A DNA stretch of 64,000 bases from Heliocidaris tuberculata (taxonomy: Eukaryota; Echinodermata; Echinoidea; Camarodonta; Echinometridae), in the NCBI GenBank assembly GCA_025618425.1, contig CM046838.1:17544129-17608128 (forward strand), given 5' to 3'. Position numbers and translations under genes: made by a program. Position 1 is the first letter of the stretch, and each line of letters starts with the position of its first letter. Of this stretch, positions 1-12,499 are shown in pieces. The notes under the pieces were generated by a model. It ran no database searches. It was not told where the DNA came from and saw only the letters and a list, made by a program, of their open reading frames with translations.

Positions 1-127
1 CAATAACTCCTCCAGTTTACCAGCCCACACAACCCCTCTTCCATTCTGCACTTACCCATCTCACCACAAACTTTCACAATTGTCACTCATTCATCAAAAA
101 GCCAAAACTTGAACATAATCAACTTAT

Positions 128-207
128 TTAACCCTTTTCCTAAGGGAACCGGGTGGTTCCTGCATTAACCCTATGGGAATTTGATAATTCAGTAGTCAAC
201 GGGTTAA
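128..207. mobile_element. 80 bp TTAA-flanked miniature element, copy A
   Basis: The segment starts TTAACCC and ends GGGTTAA. A second copy in inverted orientation, also exactly 80 bp, is at 6004-6083. The central words (GGGAACCG, ATGGGAAT, CAGTAGTCAA) are shared after reverse complementing. A TTAA target with CCCTT-type ends is typical of piggyBac-related non-autonomous elements; the assignment to that superfamily is inference. Confidence 0.6.
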
Positions 208-535
208 GTCAACTGCAACTCACAAGAGATCTACTCAAAAAAGCTCTTTTTACATTTGCTACTGTAAAAAATGATTTTCATTTAGGGCTACATGCGTTTT
301 TCCATTTCTTTTAACTGATCTCTTTTTCCAAATTTCCATAGCTCTTTTGAAACTTTCAAAATATTCAAAGCTGCTCTCTGTTATCATGTATCTTTTTCCC
401 CATTGATACATGATAAGAGAGTGAAGAAAATACATGTAAACAAGTCACTTTGTCAAACCTCACACACAAGATCAGCAGCTAAATTGAGAACTGATGTTAC
501 AATAATCTAGAACTCAATCAATATCATCTTATCTG

Positions 536-745
536 AATAATAATAATAATAATAATAACGGTTGCTTATAAAGCGCTTTACAAGAATATACCAAAGCGCT
601 TACATTATCATTATTACCCCGGTCACTGGATTCAAGTATACCATCCCGCACATCACAGTGCACAATCTCCACTCCCTGGGGAGCATTCCAGCCAGTCGCC
701 TTTTTACGGGCGCGCACATGCTAATCCATGCTAATCTGAAGAATG
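536..745 (-). mobile_element. Truncated SINE related to the 12661-13022 copy
   Basis: An AAT repeat tail is followed by words shared with the SINE at 12661-13022: AAGCGCTTTACA, ATTATTACCCCGGT, CAGTGCACA, TCTCCACTCC, GGAGCATTCCAG and a GGCGC-CACAT block. The tRNA-like head is missing, so the copy is 5'-truncated when read on the minus strand. Confidence 0.65.
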
Positions 746-1330
746 ATTTATAGAGAACTACATGTATTTGTTCAAGCTTATCAATTTTCTCTTGCATAGA
801 AATCAATAAACTTCTTTTTTACAGAAATTTTAACCTGAAACTCCCCACTTGAATAAGAAAATAATCAATGAAGGTGTTTTATAGAAGCCTTATCATCATT
901 TAGATAAAAGGAAGGGAGGATAAGACAAAAATTAAATTCGAAAAGCTGACTGAAGGAAAGGAAATCAATCCCTATCAGTTTCATCAGTAGTGGACAACTG
1001 AAGAGGCTAAAATTGCTCTAAAAACAAAATTCAATTAAATGGGTCAATATGAAAAGTTATAGCCCAGCATTAATGCTATAAAGCTCAATTGCAATTTAAA
1101 TAATGCTCATTGTTCAGGTGTTTAGTTCTGATTTACTTTCAACTTCAACTTCGCGCCCAAAAATCCTTTTCTCTTTTCTTACTGTTTTCTGATCCTAGAA
1201 TAATTAGGTTGATCAAACACTGAACAGTAGATTCATTTGAAATGAAAATGAAACGAAAATGAAATCATCATTGACAAATGAGAAAAAAATAAGTTTGTTT
1301 TGATCTCTTTCTTAAAGATGTACTTTATCT

Positions 1331-1550
1331 TTACATTTTATCCCACAGTTCCTATACAGAAAGGTTTAGCTTTAAGGTTTAAAAAATAAACTCTCAAAAA
1401 AGTTTGATGACAATCATGACATAGATGTGCAAACTTTACCTTTACATTTTTGTACCAAAGTTCTGGAAAGAAAAATTCAGCTTTAAGGTTTAAAAAGAAA
1501 AACCTTCCAAAAGTTTGATGACGTAGATGCGCAGGTAGACAATTGCTTGC
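1331..1550. repeat. Two-copy tandem duplication of about 112 bp
   Basis: Two adjacent units share CTTTACATTTT, then an AGCTTTAAGGTTTAAAAA block and an AAAGTTTGATGAC block at matching offsets (for example near 1370 and 1482). No coding capacity is evident. Confidence 0.55.
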
Positions 1551-4500
1551 TGTGCACGTTACATGTACACAGGCCAGTGAGTGCCCCAGGCCATTGACAG
1601 CTTTTTGATTGATGGAATTGTACAATGTACGTCCCAGCCTTTACAAAATTCATTTGGGGGAACTGGCACAAAAAAGGAGAATAATGAATGAATAAAACAG
1701 TGTTTGTTGCATTGAAGAATCGGGTATCAGTGACTTGATGAAATATCCAGGTTTTACGATATTCTTTTGAGCCGTGTGTTTGTGTTTGTCCATGCTTCGC
1801 GACGCTGCGCAAAAATTGGCACTGTGCAGAAAGAATCGGCAAGCAATGTACCGATGAACTAAAGTAGTACCATGGAAGGTGGACTATTACAAAAGCAAAC
1901 CTATTGGAATCATCCAAGTGAGACATATACAGTTTGAATCCTTACAGTGTCGCTTTATGCGATCAAACACTTTTCTTCTGCCCGGCATACAGAATGCCCT
2001 AGATAATGTCTGGTGCCTTTCTTATCTGATCTTGGACTCCGGCAGTGCGAGACAAGGCTTATATCTAAAAGGCTTTTAGGAGGATGATAGGGGTTTTTAG
2101 CAACAAATTACCCGTTCTCTCCATCTTCTGGAAAAGAATAGGGAACAAAGAGCAAAAGAGATACTGAATTGAAAGTACAAAATACGTATTCTCTCTTCAG
2201 ATTCTCTTGAACACACATCCGCCCCAAAAAATGACAGATGAAAGGGGATTTTTAATGATGGTGGATTTCACAACCCTGATCTGCAACCAGATAACCAAAC
2301 CTTTCTTTCAATTCACCCCAAACAATAGGGAAGCGTGAATGTTATCTCCCATGACATCAACAAATATTTATGTCAATTATCATAATTCCATATGATGGTT
2401 CTCTTTTTCGTGTGAAATGAGAGACAAACTCGTGAACTTTGAACACTTCTCAGTCCATCTGATGTGAATACAGCTCCACTAATGAAACAGAATTTTCAAT
2501 TATTGATCAAAAGATAACAATGAGACACAGGGGATTGTTAATTTAAACCTCAATTAGGAAGCTGATGTGTAAATTTAATGGAAAAGAAAGCTCCATCAGT
2601 CTCTAACCTCTAAAAAAAAGTGCAGGATAATTACACCTACCGGTAAACATATTTTTCTTGTCAGGTTCGACTAAGAAAATCAGAATGGCTATTTTGAATT
2701 TTCCTTTTCTTCTTAATTAAGGTCATGCATGCAACAATAAAAATTCTATTGGTAAAAACACGTTCAGTTCAAAGTGGTGTACTATTAATTTCTACACAAG
2801 GACACCCAGTACAAGGACATTGTATTAACAGAAGGACTTTGGGGTGCTCTATAGAGACAAATGAATAGTGATCAATGACTTGTTTTGAAAGCAGAAGTTT
2901 TTTTTTTCTTTTCCATAACTGCTTAAAAATAATAACTTGAAGTGCAATCATTTTTTATTGATATCATTACTAACCCTGAAGTAATAAGAACAGTCCATTA
3001 CTTGACTTTATTTTTTTTTATCTTGCAGCCTCCTTCTCCCTCCTTGAACTCTCTCTTTGTAGTTTTAGGTGTTCTTTCTTTTATTTTTTTTCTCTATCAC
3101 TCTCTCATTGTAGCTTATCATTTTATACTTTCTTCTCTCTTGCTCTCTTTTTCACTTTTCCTTTTTTTCTTTTCTCCTTTCCTTCTCTTGGTATTTCTGG
3201 CTGTCCTCTCTCTCAGACTGATCACCATTTCTTTCTCTCACTTTTTCCCAATTCCTCTCTTTTTATTGGAGATTCGTAAAATAATGCATTGACAAAGTTG
3301 TGATCTGTTTCATACAACTGCTAAAGTCTCATACACAGACCATAAAACATCTCTCTGAACAAAAGCTGATGAAATATTTCATCTTTTCATCCAAAAGTAA
3401 TAATAATGGGGAGAAGATTCATGGGTGCCCATCAAGGAGGAGAGATTTATGGCCACGCAGTTGGAGATCGACAGGAGGCATTGTGGAGCTAGAGCCATTT
3501 CTGGGGCAAAATTTAAATGTAACTGACTGCTTTCTTCCATCCAGAGATCGTGCTGAAGATAAGTGCCTTGTGTCATGATGAAATTGGATTGGGGGGGGGG
3601 GGGGAGGAGGGCCAGCGTCAGGGCACATTTACCAGGAGATGCTATCATCAAATAAATATTGTGATTTACTTCCATGCTGAATAGAGGCAACTTTGATGAA
3701 CTGCTAATGACTTGCACCCTGTTAATCCCCTATTTCATTGTAAACGCTGCCTTCTATACAAATCAAACAAAGATTAACACATCAGTTTAAAAGCCTGTAA
3801 GGGCTTTACACAACGAATGAGGTACATTGAGTGATGTTTTTATAGCTTCCATGTATCATTTCTCACTGGAACTGAAGCATTTAGACATTGCCTGAGGAAT
3901 ACACGAAAAGGCCTCATTGGAAGAATGGGTCACTTTGACAACACAGAGTTTAAATCACTACAATAATGGGAATTTACAATTATCACGTTGCAAAAAGCCA
4001 TACAATGTTCGTAATTAGGTGGTACATGTACATCGATCTCCATCAATTTACTGGAAAATAATTTTTCAAAAATCTCTCTCTACATGTACCTCTATCTCTC
4101 CTGCCCCCCCCCCCCCTCTCTCTCTCTCTCTCTCATTTTTTTTCTCCTGCAGCTATTCATTTTACAAAGCAAAAAACATAAAATTGGCGCCAAATAACAG
4201 CAATGTGGTAAATACAAATTGGTTTGCACAAAAAAACTTCTGAGTCTCATATCTAATGTCACAAGTGTTGTGTAGGTGTTCTCTATTTATAAATTTCTCT
4301 TCTGTCTCATCACACTCCTGTTTCTGAAGCTCTTTCTCAAATTTTCTCTATTTGAATTTTCATACATTGAAAAGTAAAGACAATTTCTGTACATGTTGCA
4401 GTTAATAAGTTGGTGAATATCCTTGCACTGAATACTGTATAAACAGGAAAATTGTGACCCTAACATACCAGTAAAGCGTTAGAATAATGTGTAGCAAAAA

Positions 4501-4744
4501 AGAAGGGTAAACTCAATTCACCTTTTCGTAAATGGAGATTTGATTTGTAATTGTTGTACTTGCCTGCATATACATGTATATTGAGTAACAATGTATGTAT
4601 GCTACTCCTTTTTATTCTATTCTTTGTGATTCTGTAATCTTTGTCCATTTTTATTTGTTTTAATCATATCTTGATGATAATGATTGTTATGTCAGTTTAC
4701 TTTCAATAAAAATGGGGGAAAAGACATTGGATCTATCCCCTCAC

Positions 4745-5180
4745 CTTTATTTCTTGCTTGGTTCTCTCCACCATAACTGCCATCATCGTTGCTCCCGTCC
4801 TGTCCCCCAGGCTTGATGGACTCTGGTGGCTTGCCGTTGGTGACTGCACAGCTGTAAGAAGAAAGAGCAGGCAGCACCTCCCTGTCATGGTACCCATTCT
4901 CCCGCTCGCTTCCTGTCTCCTGCTTGATCGTCCGCTGGCCGGCCGACGGGACGGGCGTCTGGGCTGCAGAAGGAGGGCACGGCGTCTCACTCTGGACCCG
5001 GATCGGCGGGATGGGACGGTGCTGGGGCCCTTGGGTGATTTCGATAAAACCGGGTGGGGAGCCATTTTGTGGACTGCCATTGATCACGTGGTGCCCATTG
5101 GTAAGCTCGCCCTCTTTGTTGCCCGGAGGAGAATGCGAATTAGTCTGATGTGGTTGGTTGCTCATCTTTCATATAAATGT
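4745..5180 (-). CDS. Coding exon with start codon of an unidentified regulator-like protein (N-terminus only)
   Basis: On the minus strand an acceptor (pyrimidine tract then CCAG, AG at 5182-5181) opens an exon with a 15 nt leader. An ATG follows at 5165-5163 (context AAAGATGAG), with an open frame to a GTGAGG donor at 4744. The exon gives about 140 codons and ends in phase 1. The peptide starts MSNQPHQTNSHSPPGNKEG and is rich in Pro, Ser, Gly and Asn. It has no recognisable fold and contains IKQE, which fits the SUMO-acceptor pattern (hydrophobic-K-x-E). Such disordered N-termini with a sumoylation-type motif are common in transcription regulators, but I do not recognise the family. The leader is spliced on, so a non-coding exon and promoter lie at higher coordinates; later exons would be below 4745. 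Confidence 0.6.
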
Positions 5181-6003
5181 CTGGAAGGAATAGAGAATGA
5201 GATATAATTTTGAATGATAATCTGATATAGATAGTCGAAAATTGTTGAAATACCTGTATGGGATGATGAGTAAAACATCACTATACATATATATATATAT
5301 ATATATTGCACTAATGACAGAATCCAATTATTGTTCCCTCATAACTTAAAATTACAACTGATATTCAGAGTTTATGAAACTTAAAGAATTTGGGAATGTG
5401 GGGGACTGGATCTACAATTAAGAATCATCACTATTAAAGTATGTCACTTTAAAATAAACATTCTGCTTCTAATATCAATACCATTGCATCAAGGAAATAG
5501 CAAAAGCAGGATGATCTTACATGCAGGGCCCCCTACCCCCCCCCCCCCCAAAAAAAAAAAAAAAAAACCCACACCTGCTTATAGTTTTTCATACAAACTG
5601 CAAATATTTGTTAATTGTATTTATTGTATAGAATATAACACTGGTACATGCATGATACATACTCAATCACAATCATTTTTCACATCAGTTGAACCAAGTG
5701 ATCAATATTTTGACCCTTTTGACCTATGACCTCTTAACATCCCAGGAGGAGTGGTCAAAGGAATTCCCGCCTACACATACATATACCCTGTATCCTAGTC
5801 TGCAACAAGTGGGCTCCATTTCTAGAACTGCATTCAAACTTGTAAGCCTATGTACCAAATAGAAAGTACAAATGTAGGGAAACACCTCCTTGTATGTAGA
5901 ATGGTGCATCCAGCAGGAAATTAAGGGACCCTGCTGAAAGTTAAATTAATGGCTATTTTACATTCACAGCATAGGAAATATCACGGAAGACTTATATGTG
6001 CAA

Positions 6004-6083
6004 TTAACCCTTTGACTACTGAATCCTCTCATTCCCATAAACTTAATACAGGGAGCACTCGGTTCCCGTAGGCAACGGGTTAA
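6004..6083. mobile_element. 80 bp TTAA-flanked miniature element, copy B
   Basis: Same family as 128-207, inverted: it starts TTAACCCTTTGACTACTGAA and ends with GGGTTAAGG. It has exactly the same length as copy A and shows scattered substitutions. Confidence 0.6.
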
Positions 6084-6741
6084 GGATGGGTATTATCAAA
6101 AGCTGTTTATCATTCTTTCTAGCCAGATGGTTTCTGTTCCTATTCATATCTCTTTTTTAAATCTGATGAAGGCGTATGATCTATCAAATTTCCATAATCT
6201 AAGGAAGTAAATGCCTAATTAATTTTTATTACAAAAAAGTACTTATAACAAACTTCATAAAATCATCCTTCATAATTCTAATATGAATAACTTTTAAAGA
6301 AATTTTAGTTTACAATAATGGAAATAAAATATGGAAGAATTAAAAGATGCAAGCTATATAATTATATTTGCACTATCATGGTTGAGTTGTTTTTATTGAC
6401 AGTTACCAGAGGTTATTTGCTAACAATCAAAACTTGTGAATTGATTCATTCTTTGTGATACCTCTGGTGGACATCAATGGCTTTTCATGAGAGGCCAAAA
6501 CTAGAACGAGTAGCCCTTTGAGCATAAAACAACAAAATGGGTTGACTGGCTGATGGCGAGAGCCGATAGTAACGGGTGAAATCATCATAAAAAATAACAA
6601 TCCAAACTGATCCTTTCAAAATGGTTACAGCAGATAATGAACCACCAAAACACAGATACAAACATAGAAACAGAATAAAAAAGGGGATTGTTCTCTAACA
6701 GCAAAATGACCGCTCAAAGCAATTCGCGGTCTACATCACAT

Positions 6742-6785
6742 CAGAAGTGGATCGACCACTTCTGACCACTCCAACGATGACGTCA
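6742..6785. promoter_or_regulatory. Perfect CRE word next to a 9 bp inverted repeat
   Basis: TGACGTCA, the palindromic CREB/ATF consensus, is at 6778-6785. Just before it, CAGAAGTGG (6742-6750) and CCACTTCTG (6756-6764) form a perfect 9 bp inverted repeat with a 5 nt loop. The surrounding 6700-6850 is less AT-rich than its flanks. A regulatory role for the minus-strand gene is only a suggestion. Confidence 0.25.
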
Positions 6786-7620
6786 CGAGCAAAACATTGG
6801 GTTTGCGTCAATGAAGGGCTTACAATGGGCCTTTGTGGTGTATGGGCGGACAGTCAAGGACAATAGAAGATGAGCAGTGAAAGAAGGAAAGGCACACTAG
6901 TACTGTAATCTACCAAGGACGAACAGGGCAAGTGCCTGATTAAAGGCAGCATGGGACTGTATCCCAAACCTTCAGTGATACCATTGGTCAGAATCAGAAG
7001 TGTAAATGCTTTTACAACTTACAAGTAAACAGTTCTCCAGGACCTTCCCTCAAAACCATCAAAAGATTCTGTTTTATAGGTCTATCTGGATTTCTGGACA
7101 GTGCTAAACACAAATTTTTGCAAAACAGGTATAAATAGTTAATACAAGTCGACTGCACTTTTTAAAATTTCAAAACACCTCCTTCAAACTTTAAGATGAA
7201 GAGTTTTTTCTTTGGTAACATCACTAAAAAAAGGCATGTCTACCACAGATCAGTGTTGCTCACTTTTTTGAATTTGGGGGAGGGGGTATAACCAAAATGA
7301 AAGGATAGTGCACAAATTTGTATTTTGGACCCTGGGAATTCTTCTTCACTTGTCTGGTGTACCTTTAACGTATGAAAATAGACCCTGTCTGACAATTAAA
7401 GATTAGTCGAAGTTGTGAAACTGGTTACAGATGACTGGTTATTGATCTTGTTTTATATATTTCTGCTTTTCACCCATTGTAGATGTACAGTACTGGCTGC
7501 TAATGAGCAACTACAGGCAGATACAAATCATTTTCTAAAACGAGCACTAACTTGTCTATCATTTAAATTTGCGTGTGATAAATACAGTGTACATGAGTAC
7601 ATATGTAACTGCAAATGTGT

Positions 7621-8281
7621 CCAGGCACCACAAAACCACCAAAAAGTCGCACTGTGTGATTTTCAGTTAGAGCTCAATCAATGTGTTTTGGGTTGGCATG
7701 GTCAAATTATAGTTTTGGGTATTTCCTGAAAGAGTATACTTTTTTCTAAGAAACCTAAAAATTTGGAGGCACCAAACAATCTGAAAGTGGTATTTTTTGA
7801 CAGTTTTTATTGAACTTACATGTATGTGTGTCTTCTCTAGATTTTGTTGTATTACTTTTCTTTTTTTACAACCCTGAAAACTTGTCTCATTTTGATCTCC
7901 AATAACTTTTAAACGGAGTAAGTTCTTGCATTGATACTTGTGAACTATAATAGACAGGATATGCCTAAAAAGTATGCCAAGTTTTAGGACAATCTGATAA
8001 TCCCTTCATAGAAATTTTCATTGAGTTCTAATCCTCCTTTTGTCACCTTAGCACAACACCTTGCAAGTCAAAGTGCTTCAATAGACTGCAAACTTTAAAC
8101 CCTTATTCCTCAGAAGTAACATTCTGAGGGACTGTGCATTCTACTCTTTGTATAGTGAGTTAGGAACATCCAATGCTAATGAGTTATATATCATTTTAAA
8201 GCTGAGAATATCCTCTTTCAGAATCAGACCTTAACTAAAAATTCATATCTGGCGACTTTTTGGTGGTTTTGTGGTGCCTGG
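7621..8281. mobile_element. 661 bp element with perfect 30 bp terminal inverted repeats
   Basis: The 30 bases at 7621-7650 (beginning CCAGGCACCACAAAACC) are the exact reverse complement of 8252-8281. No transposase frame lies between them, so this is a non-autonomous DNA element or foldback. No clear target duplication is visible. Perfect ends suggest a fairly recent insertion. Confidence 0.7.
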
Positions 8282-8363
8282 TCACAAATGTACTCCAGTC
8301 TCCAAAAAGACAGTGAAGCTCTTAACCTTTACTGTGATGGGCTATTTTGAACTCCTCTCTGAT

Positions 8364-8401
<38 letters not shown>

Positions 8402-8427
8402 GGGGCCTCCAAGGCTCCCCCCCCCCT
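8364..8427 (+). repeat. 37-base guanine run followed by a C-rich segment
   Basis: 8364-8400 is an uninterrupted run of 37 G, followed by AGGGGCC and later a run of 9 or more C. It is the longest homopolymer seen in the window, can form G-quadruplexes and is prone to length error. Confidence 0.9.
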
Positions 8428-9794
8428 TATGATCTCAGCCACGACTTCACTAATCACTGCAAAATTTTGCCCAGACCTTGAGTATTGGATAAAGAACATT
8501 GCCATTTTTTTGCAAATCTTTGTTTTTTATTCAATATTATAATTTATGCAAATTATATGTCTTACATTTTCATTGATAATCAAGTACAGAAATATCCTGG
8601 AGATTATTTTTCTTCATGAAAAAATTTCTTTATAAATCTTACAAAAATTAATACAAAGAAAAAAATTAAATGGATTTTTCAATTCCCTTGTATTCTACAT
8701 TTTTACGAACTTCTTATGCACTTCTTTGTTTTTCAGCTTTAACTGTTTGTTTTTATTTTAGGTCTGCTTGAGGGAGTTACCTGAACCAAAAATCAGTTAG
8801 AATAGATAATAATTACAAACTTAAGAATAAATTACAAGTGATTTACAAAGAACAGAAGGAAATGCAATTTCCATTCATTTTGTACACAAAACTCAGAAAT
8901 TCTCCTTTTTGGGGATGACATGAGGTCACGAAAGGTCACATGACTAGGCAACGGAAAACCAATTTTCGTAAACTTGGCGTCAAAAGATGCACAAGACTTG
9001 GAACAAAAAAGTAAGTGGCGTGGTTAAAACATACAGGTATTTCTAAAAAAATCACCGAAGAGGTTAATCTCCTTGGTGATGTAAATTGTGAAATTCAGAT
9101 GTGTTTAAGATGATAAGTGATTTTTTTTTTCTGTTTTTGCATTATTTTTCTTTTTTAACAAAGCTTTTGTCTGCTGTAGTTTTTTGCAAGCTTCATCAGT
9201 CATCACATTAATGAATGATACTTTTATAAATAAAATCATTTCCATTATCATTTCCATTATCAGATGAAGACAAAAAGCATTCACATGAAATCATTGGGTC
9301 ATGGCCTGACTAGAATCACATAATAAATACCTGGTATACAATCAGCCTTTATTACAATGTCAATTAACTTCAGAAGTACATGCAGGGCGTGTCATTAATT
9401 CACTGGAAAATCAGCCCCAAAGATGTCTGTACATTTCTGCAAGTGTAAAAGGTCTAATTCAATCAATTTGGGTACATAAACACATACGTGCATACATGTA
9501 CTCCAATTAAAATTTTATTTACAAATTTATAAGATGAGTTTACAAACTTTCTGTTTGACCTTGAATATGCTGTTAACCCTTTTCCAGCATTTCCCACAAA
9601 CTGCCCTTATTCCGCTTCCCCATTTTTCTCTTTTTAGTCTACTTTTCCACTAAACAAATTAAACTAGAAATGCAGTATTGATTTTTAACATCCTCCTATG
9701 TCTTGTATTGTCCTGAGCTGATGTTTTCGTAACAACAAATCGCATTATATCCAAAAGCCTTTGCAACCTCATATAGATCATATAGACCTATAGT

Positions 9795-9900
9795 GTGTGG
9801 GAGCAAAGTGGTTTAGTGGTTCATTCACTTGACTTTCAATCACAAGGTCGAGGCTTCAAATTCCTGCCTACATGTGCACACATCTATTTCCTAAGAAAAG
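9795..9900 (+). mobile_element. tRNA-like SINE fragment
   Basis: GTGGTTTAGTGGTTCATTCA resembles a Pol III A box. About 35 bases later GGTCGAGGCTTCAAATTCC is a degraded B box. The arrangement matches the clearer tRNA-derived unit at about 47690-47815. The copy is old and incomplete. Confidence 0.45.
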
Positions 9901-10083
9901 ACATTTTATGTACAGTCATCTCTCTCAACCAAGGTATAAACTGGGCAGCCTGTCTAGAGGATTTATTCCTTGTGCTCTGATCTGATAACGGTGGCCAGAC
10001 CTATGGTCAGGGTAATGATTTCCATATAGCACTTTGGTAAAGCATGTATAGAGAATATATATGATATAAAATGAGCTCTATCA

Positions 10084-10155
10084 AAACAGATTATTACTAT
10101 TATTATTAATTTCATTATTATCTTCATCATCATCATTATCATTATTATTAATTTC

Positions 10156-10190
<35 letters not shown>

Positions 10191-10283
10191 CATTATCACT
10201 ATTACTATCACTATCATTACTATTATTATTATCATTATCATTATCACCATCATCATCTTTATCATTATCATTATCATTATCAC
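10084..10283. repeat. ATT/ATC microsatellite
   Basis: About 200 bp of interspersed ATT and ATC trinucleotides. The tract resumes at about 10776-10915 and is interrupted by the inverted-repeat element at 10285-10775. Frames through it encode only Met/Ile or Asn/Asp runs and are not genes. Confidence 0.9.
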
Positions 10284-10284
10284 T

Positions 10285-10775
10285 AGCTACGTTCATACGG
10301 GACTTGTGGTTTCGAAACTGTAAGTCAGCAAAACTTTAAGTTAACAAAACCACGACTCCCTAACTGCAACGAGGGTTCACACGAGCCCAAAACAACGAGC
10401 TGAAACTACAAGCCGAGCGATTGTTGTGGTTAACTACCGATTGTGTGTACACTACACATACAGATCCTGTGTTCATAATTCGTGCGAAGGGTATGACCCG
10501 GAAGTTTAACATGAACAGCGAGGTCATCGCTAACTACAAGCTTGCGAAACTTAAAGTTTATTCTGTCCACACTGCGATGGAGGACCACCCACTGCTCGTG
10601 GTTTTGACGTTAAACACAAGCTCGCTTGTGGTCCTAGAACTACAAGAAAACTGAAAGATTCAAAACTACGAGTCCGTTCATACAGTCTGAAACTACAAGA
10701 TAACTACAAATTAATTTAAAGTTTTGAAACTACAAGCGAAACTTAAAGTTTAGCTCCCTTCGTGTGAACGTAACT
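10285..10775. mobile_element. 491 bp MITE-like element inserted in an ATC microsatellite
   Basis: The left end AGCTACGTTCATACG and the reverse complement of the right end, AGTTACGTTCACACG, match at 13 of 15 positions. The interior repeats GAAACTACAAG and CTTAAAGTTT words in both orientations, giving a self-complementary structure. The same ATC/ATT repeat lies on both sides. A target duplication cannot be defined inside a microsatellite. Confidence 0.65.
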
Positions 10776-12499
10776 ATCACCATCACTATCACTGTCATTA
10801 CCATTACCATTATCATTATCATTATCAATATCATTATTATTATCATTATCATCATTATCATAATCATTATATTATAAGAAGTATTATCATTTTTATCATT
10901 ATTACTTAGTATTACTAGTCACTATTTTTAGAGCATGAACATCATGAGGTTGCCCAGTTTTTCAACTTTCATTTTTGTCAAATTTCAATTTAAAAATGCT
11001 ATTTAAAAAATATACATGTAAACATTGTGGAAAGTTTCAATCTAATGCTTTAAAATAAGGTACTGTCTACTTTTTCTACTGCCAAAGGGAAACAGAATAC
11101 ATGGGGTGAAATGCACTTCTATATCTTTTTGATAAATTTATTATCATTCTGTATTTTTTTCTTTGATAACTTGCAGTCACATCACCTTACTACAATCATT
11201 TTCTACCCATAGATTCTGTACGACAAAAATAAGACCTCCATACTAAAACACATTCTACACCCTAAACCTATCAAATATAATGAATTACATCTGAAGGGAA
11301 GTGCATGTGAATAAAAGAAGAACTTTGATAAAACTGTACCTTCTGATGAAAATTGCCGAGGAAAATGTGAATAGAAATTTTGTAAAATCCCAGGAACAAA
11401 CGAACAATTTTCAATGAGAGTTATATAGTTTTTCCCAAGATTAATAATCATGAAAAAATATCAATTTCCCACAAATATCACAAAAAAGATAAATTCTCAA
11501 TTCCGAATTTGTTAAACCTCTGAGAAGAGAATAAGTCAGTAATTCACATCACATCAATGTACTTGTGGTTTACTAACAGACAGAATGCATGAACACAGTG
11601 CTGAATTAAAGATCACACCATGTTTACGGTTATGGGAATTCCAAAGTGGTGAAGTTCACATCGGAACGCAGCGACGTCAGTCTGAAGCGGTGCATTTAAT
11701 AACCCTTATCAAAATCCTGGATCTTATTCCTGACAGATTGTATGAAAGATGGTGAAGAGATAGCGGGTTGTCTCTGATCAATACTATCTGTGGAATCCCT
11801 CCTTTTTCTGAATGCACACTTTACTTCAACCATATAATCTGAGGGCAGATCTTATAAATGGTCCAGGGAAGATTGATTTTGTCACAAACTTCAAAAAGTA
11901 TATATAGAAGAATGCATTTGCTCCATTTAGCAATATGTCTATTGTGTATACGTACCGTTAAAGTATATTCAGTATCTTTTTTTATCAATGCCCTCCTTTC
12001 AGAATAACCCAAGATTGTCCACTACAATGTATTTATAAAAATTAAAATATATATATAGTTATAAAAGTTGTAAAAATGCCAAAGGAGTTATTTTCTTTCA
12101 TTAAATAACCTTTATACATTGCTTTCAGTTAAGAATTTTAACCAATAATCATGTCTATGTGCATGTACATTATATTTCAGACTCCCAGTCAAGACATAAC
12201 ACATATATATACCAGTATACAATGTGAATGTGTAACAAAAACAAATTCATGTATCATTTTCAAAATAAAGAAGTTTTGTATTTTATGAAAGGGAATATGT
12301 GAGCCTGAGAGCACAGAAAATCAAGTTTCAAACTTTGAAAATGCTTGTACATGTACATAGTAGTCTAGGCTTCCAAGCTGAATTACCTTTTGACCTACTG
12401 TACATGAAACTACATAATTTATGTGATGAACATTGTACTAGGCCATATCCCCCTCTCACTACCTACATGTATTAACACAGACTATTACATGTACATGTA

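Larger units (their letters stand above)
1..4690. other. No supported gene; AT-rich with simple repeats
   Basis: No reading frame here has convincing coding character. The stretch holds an 80 bp TTAA-flanked element (128-207), a truncated SINE-like fragment (about 536-745), a tandem duplication of about 112 bp (about 1331-1550) and a G run plus a C/TC run near 3590 and 4106. It should contain downstream exons or introns of the minus-strand gene whose exon lies at 4745-5180, but I could not identify the next exon. Confidence 0.5.

Noticed and set aside
1483..1926. Minus-strand frame of 147 codons
   Set aside because: It overlaps a tandem duplication, has irregular composition, lacks a convincing acceptor or donor in the required phase, and matches no family I know.
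3379..3717. Possible next exon of the minus-strand gene
   Set aside because: Several overlapping frames exist but none starts with an acceptor in phase 1 and the sequence crosses a C/G run; not supported.
10081..10296. Frames rich in Asn/Asp or Met/Ile across the ATC/ATT tract
   Set aside because: They are translations of a microsatellite with no flanking splice sites or unique sequence.
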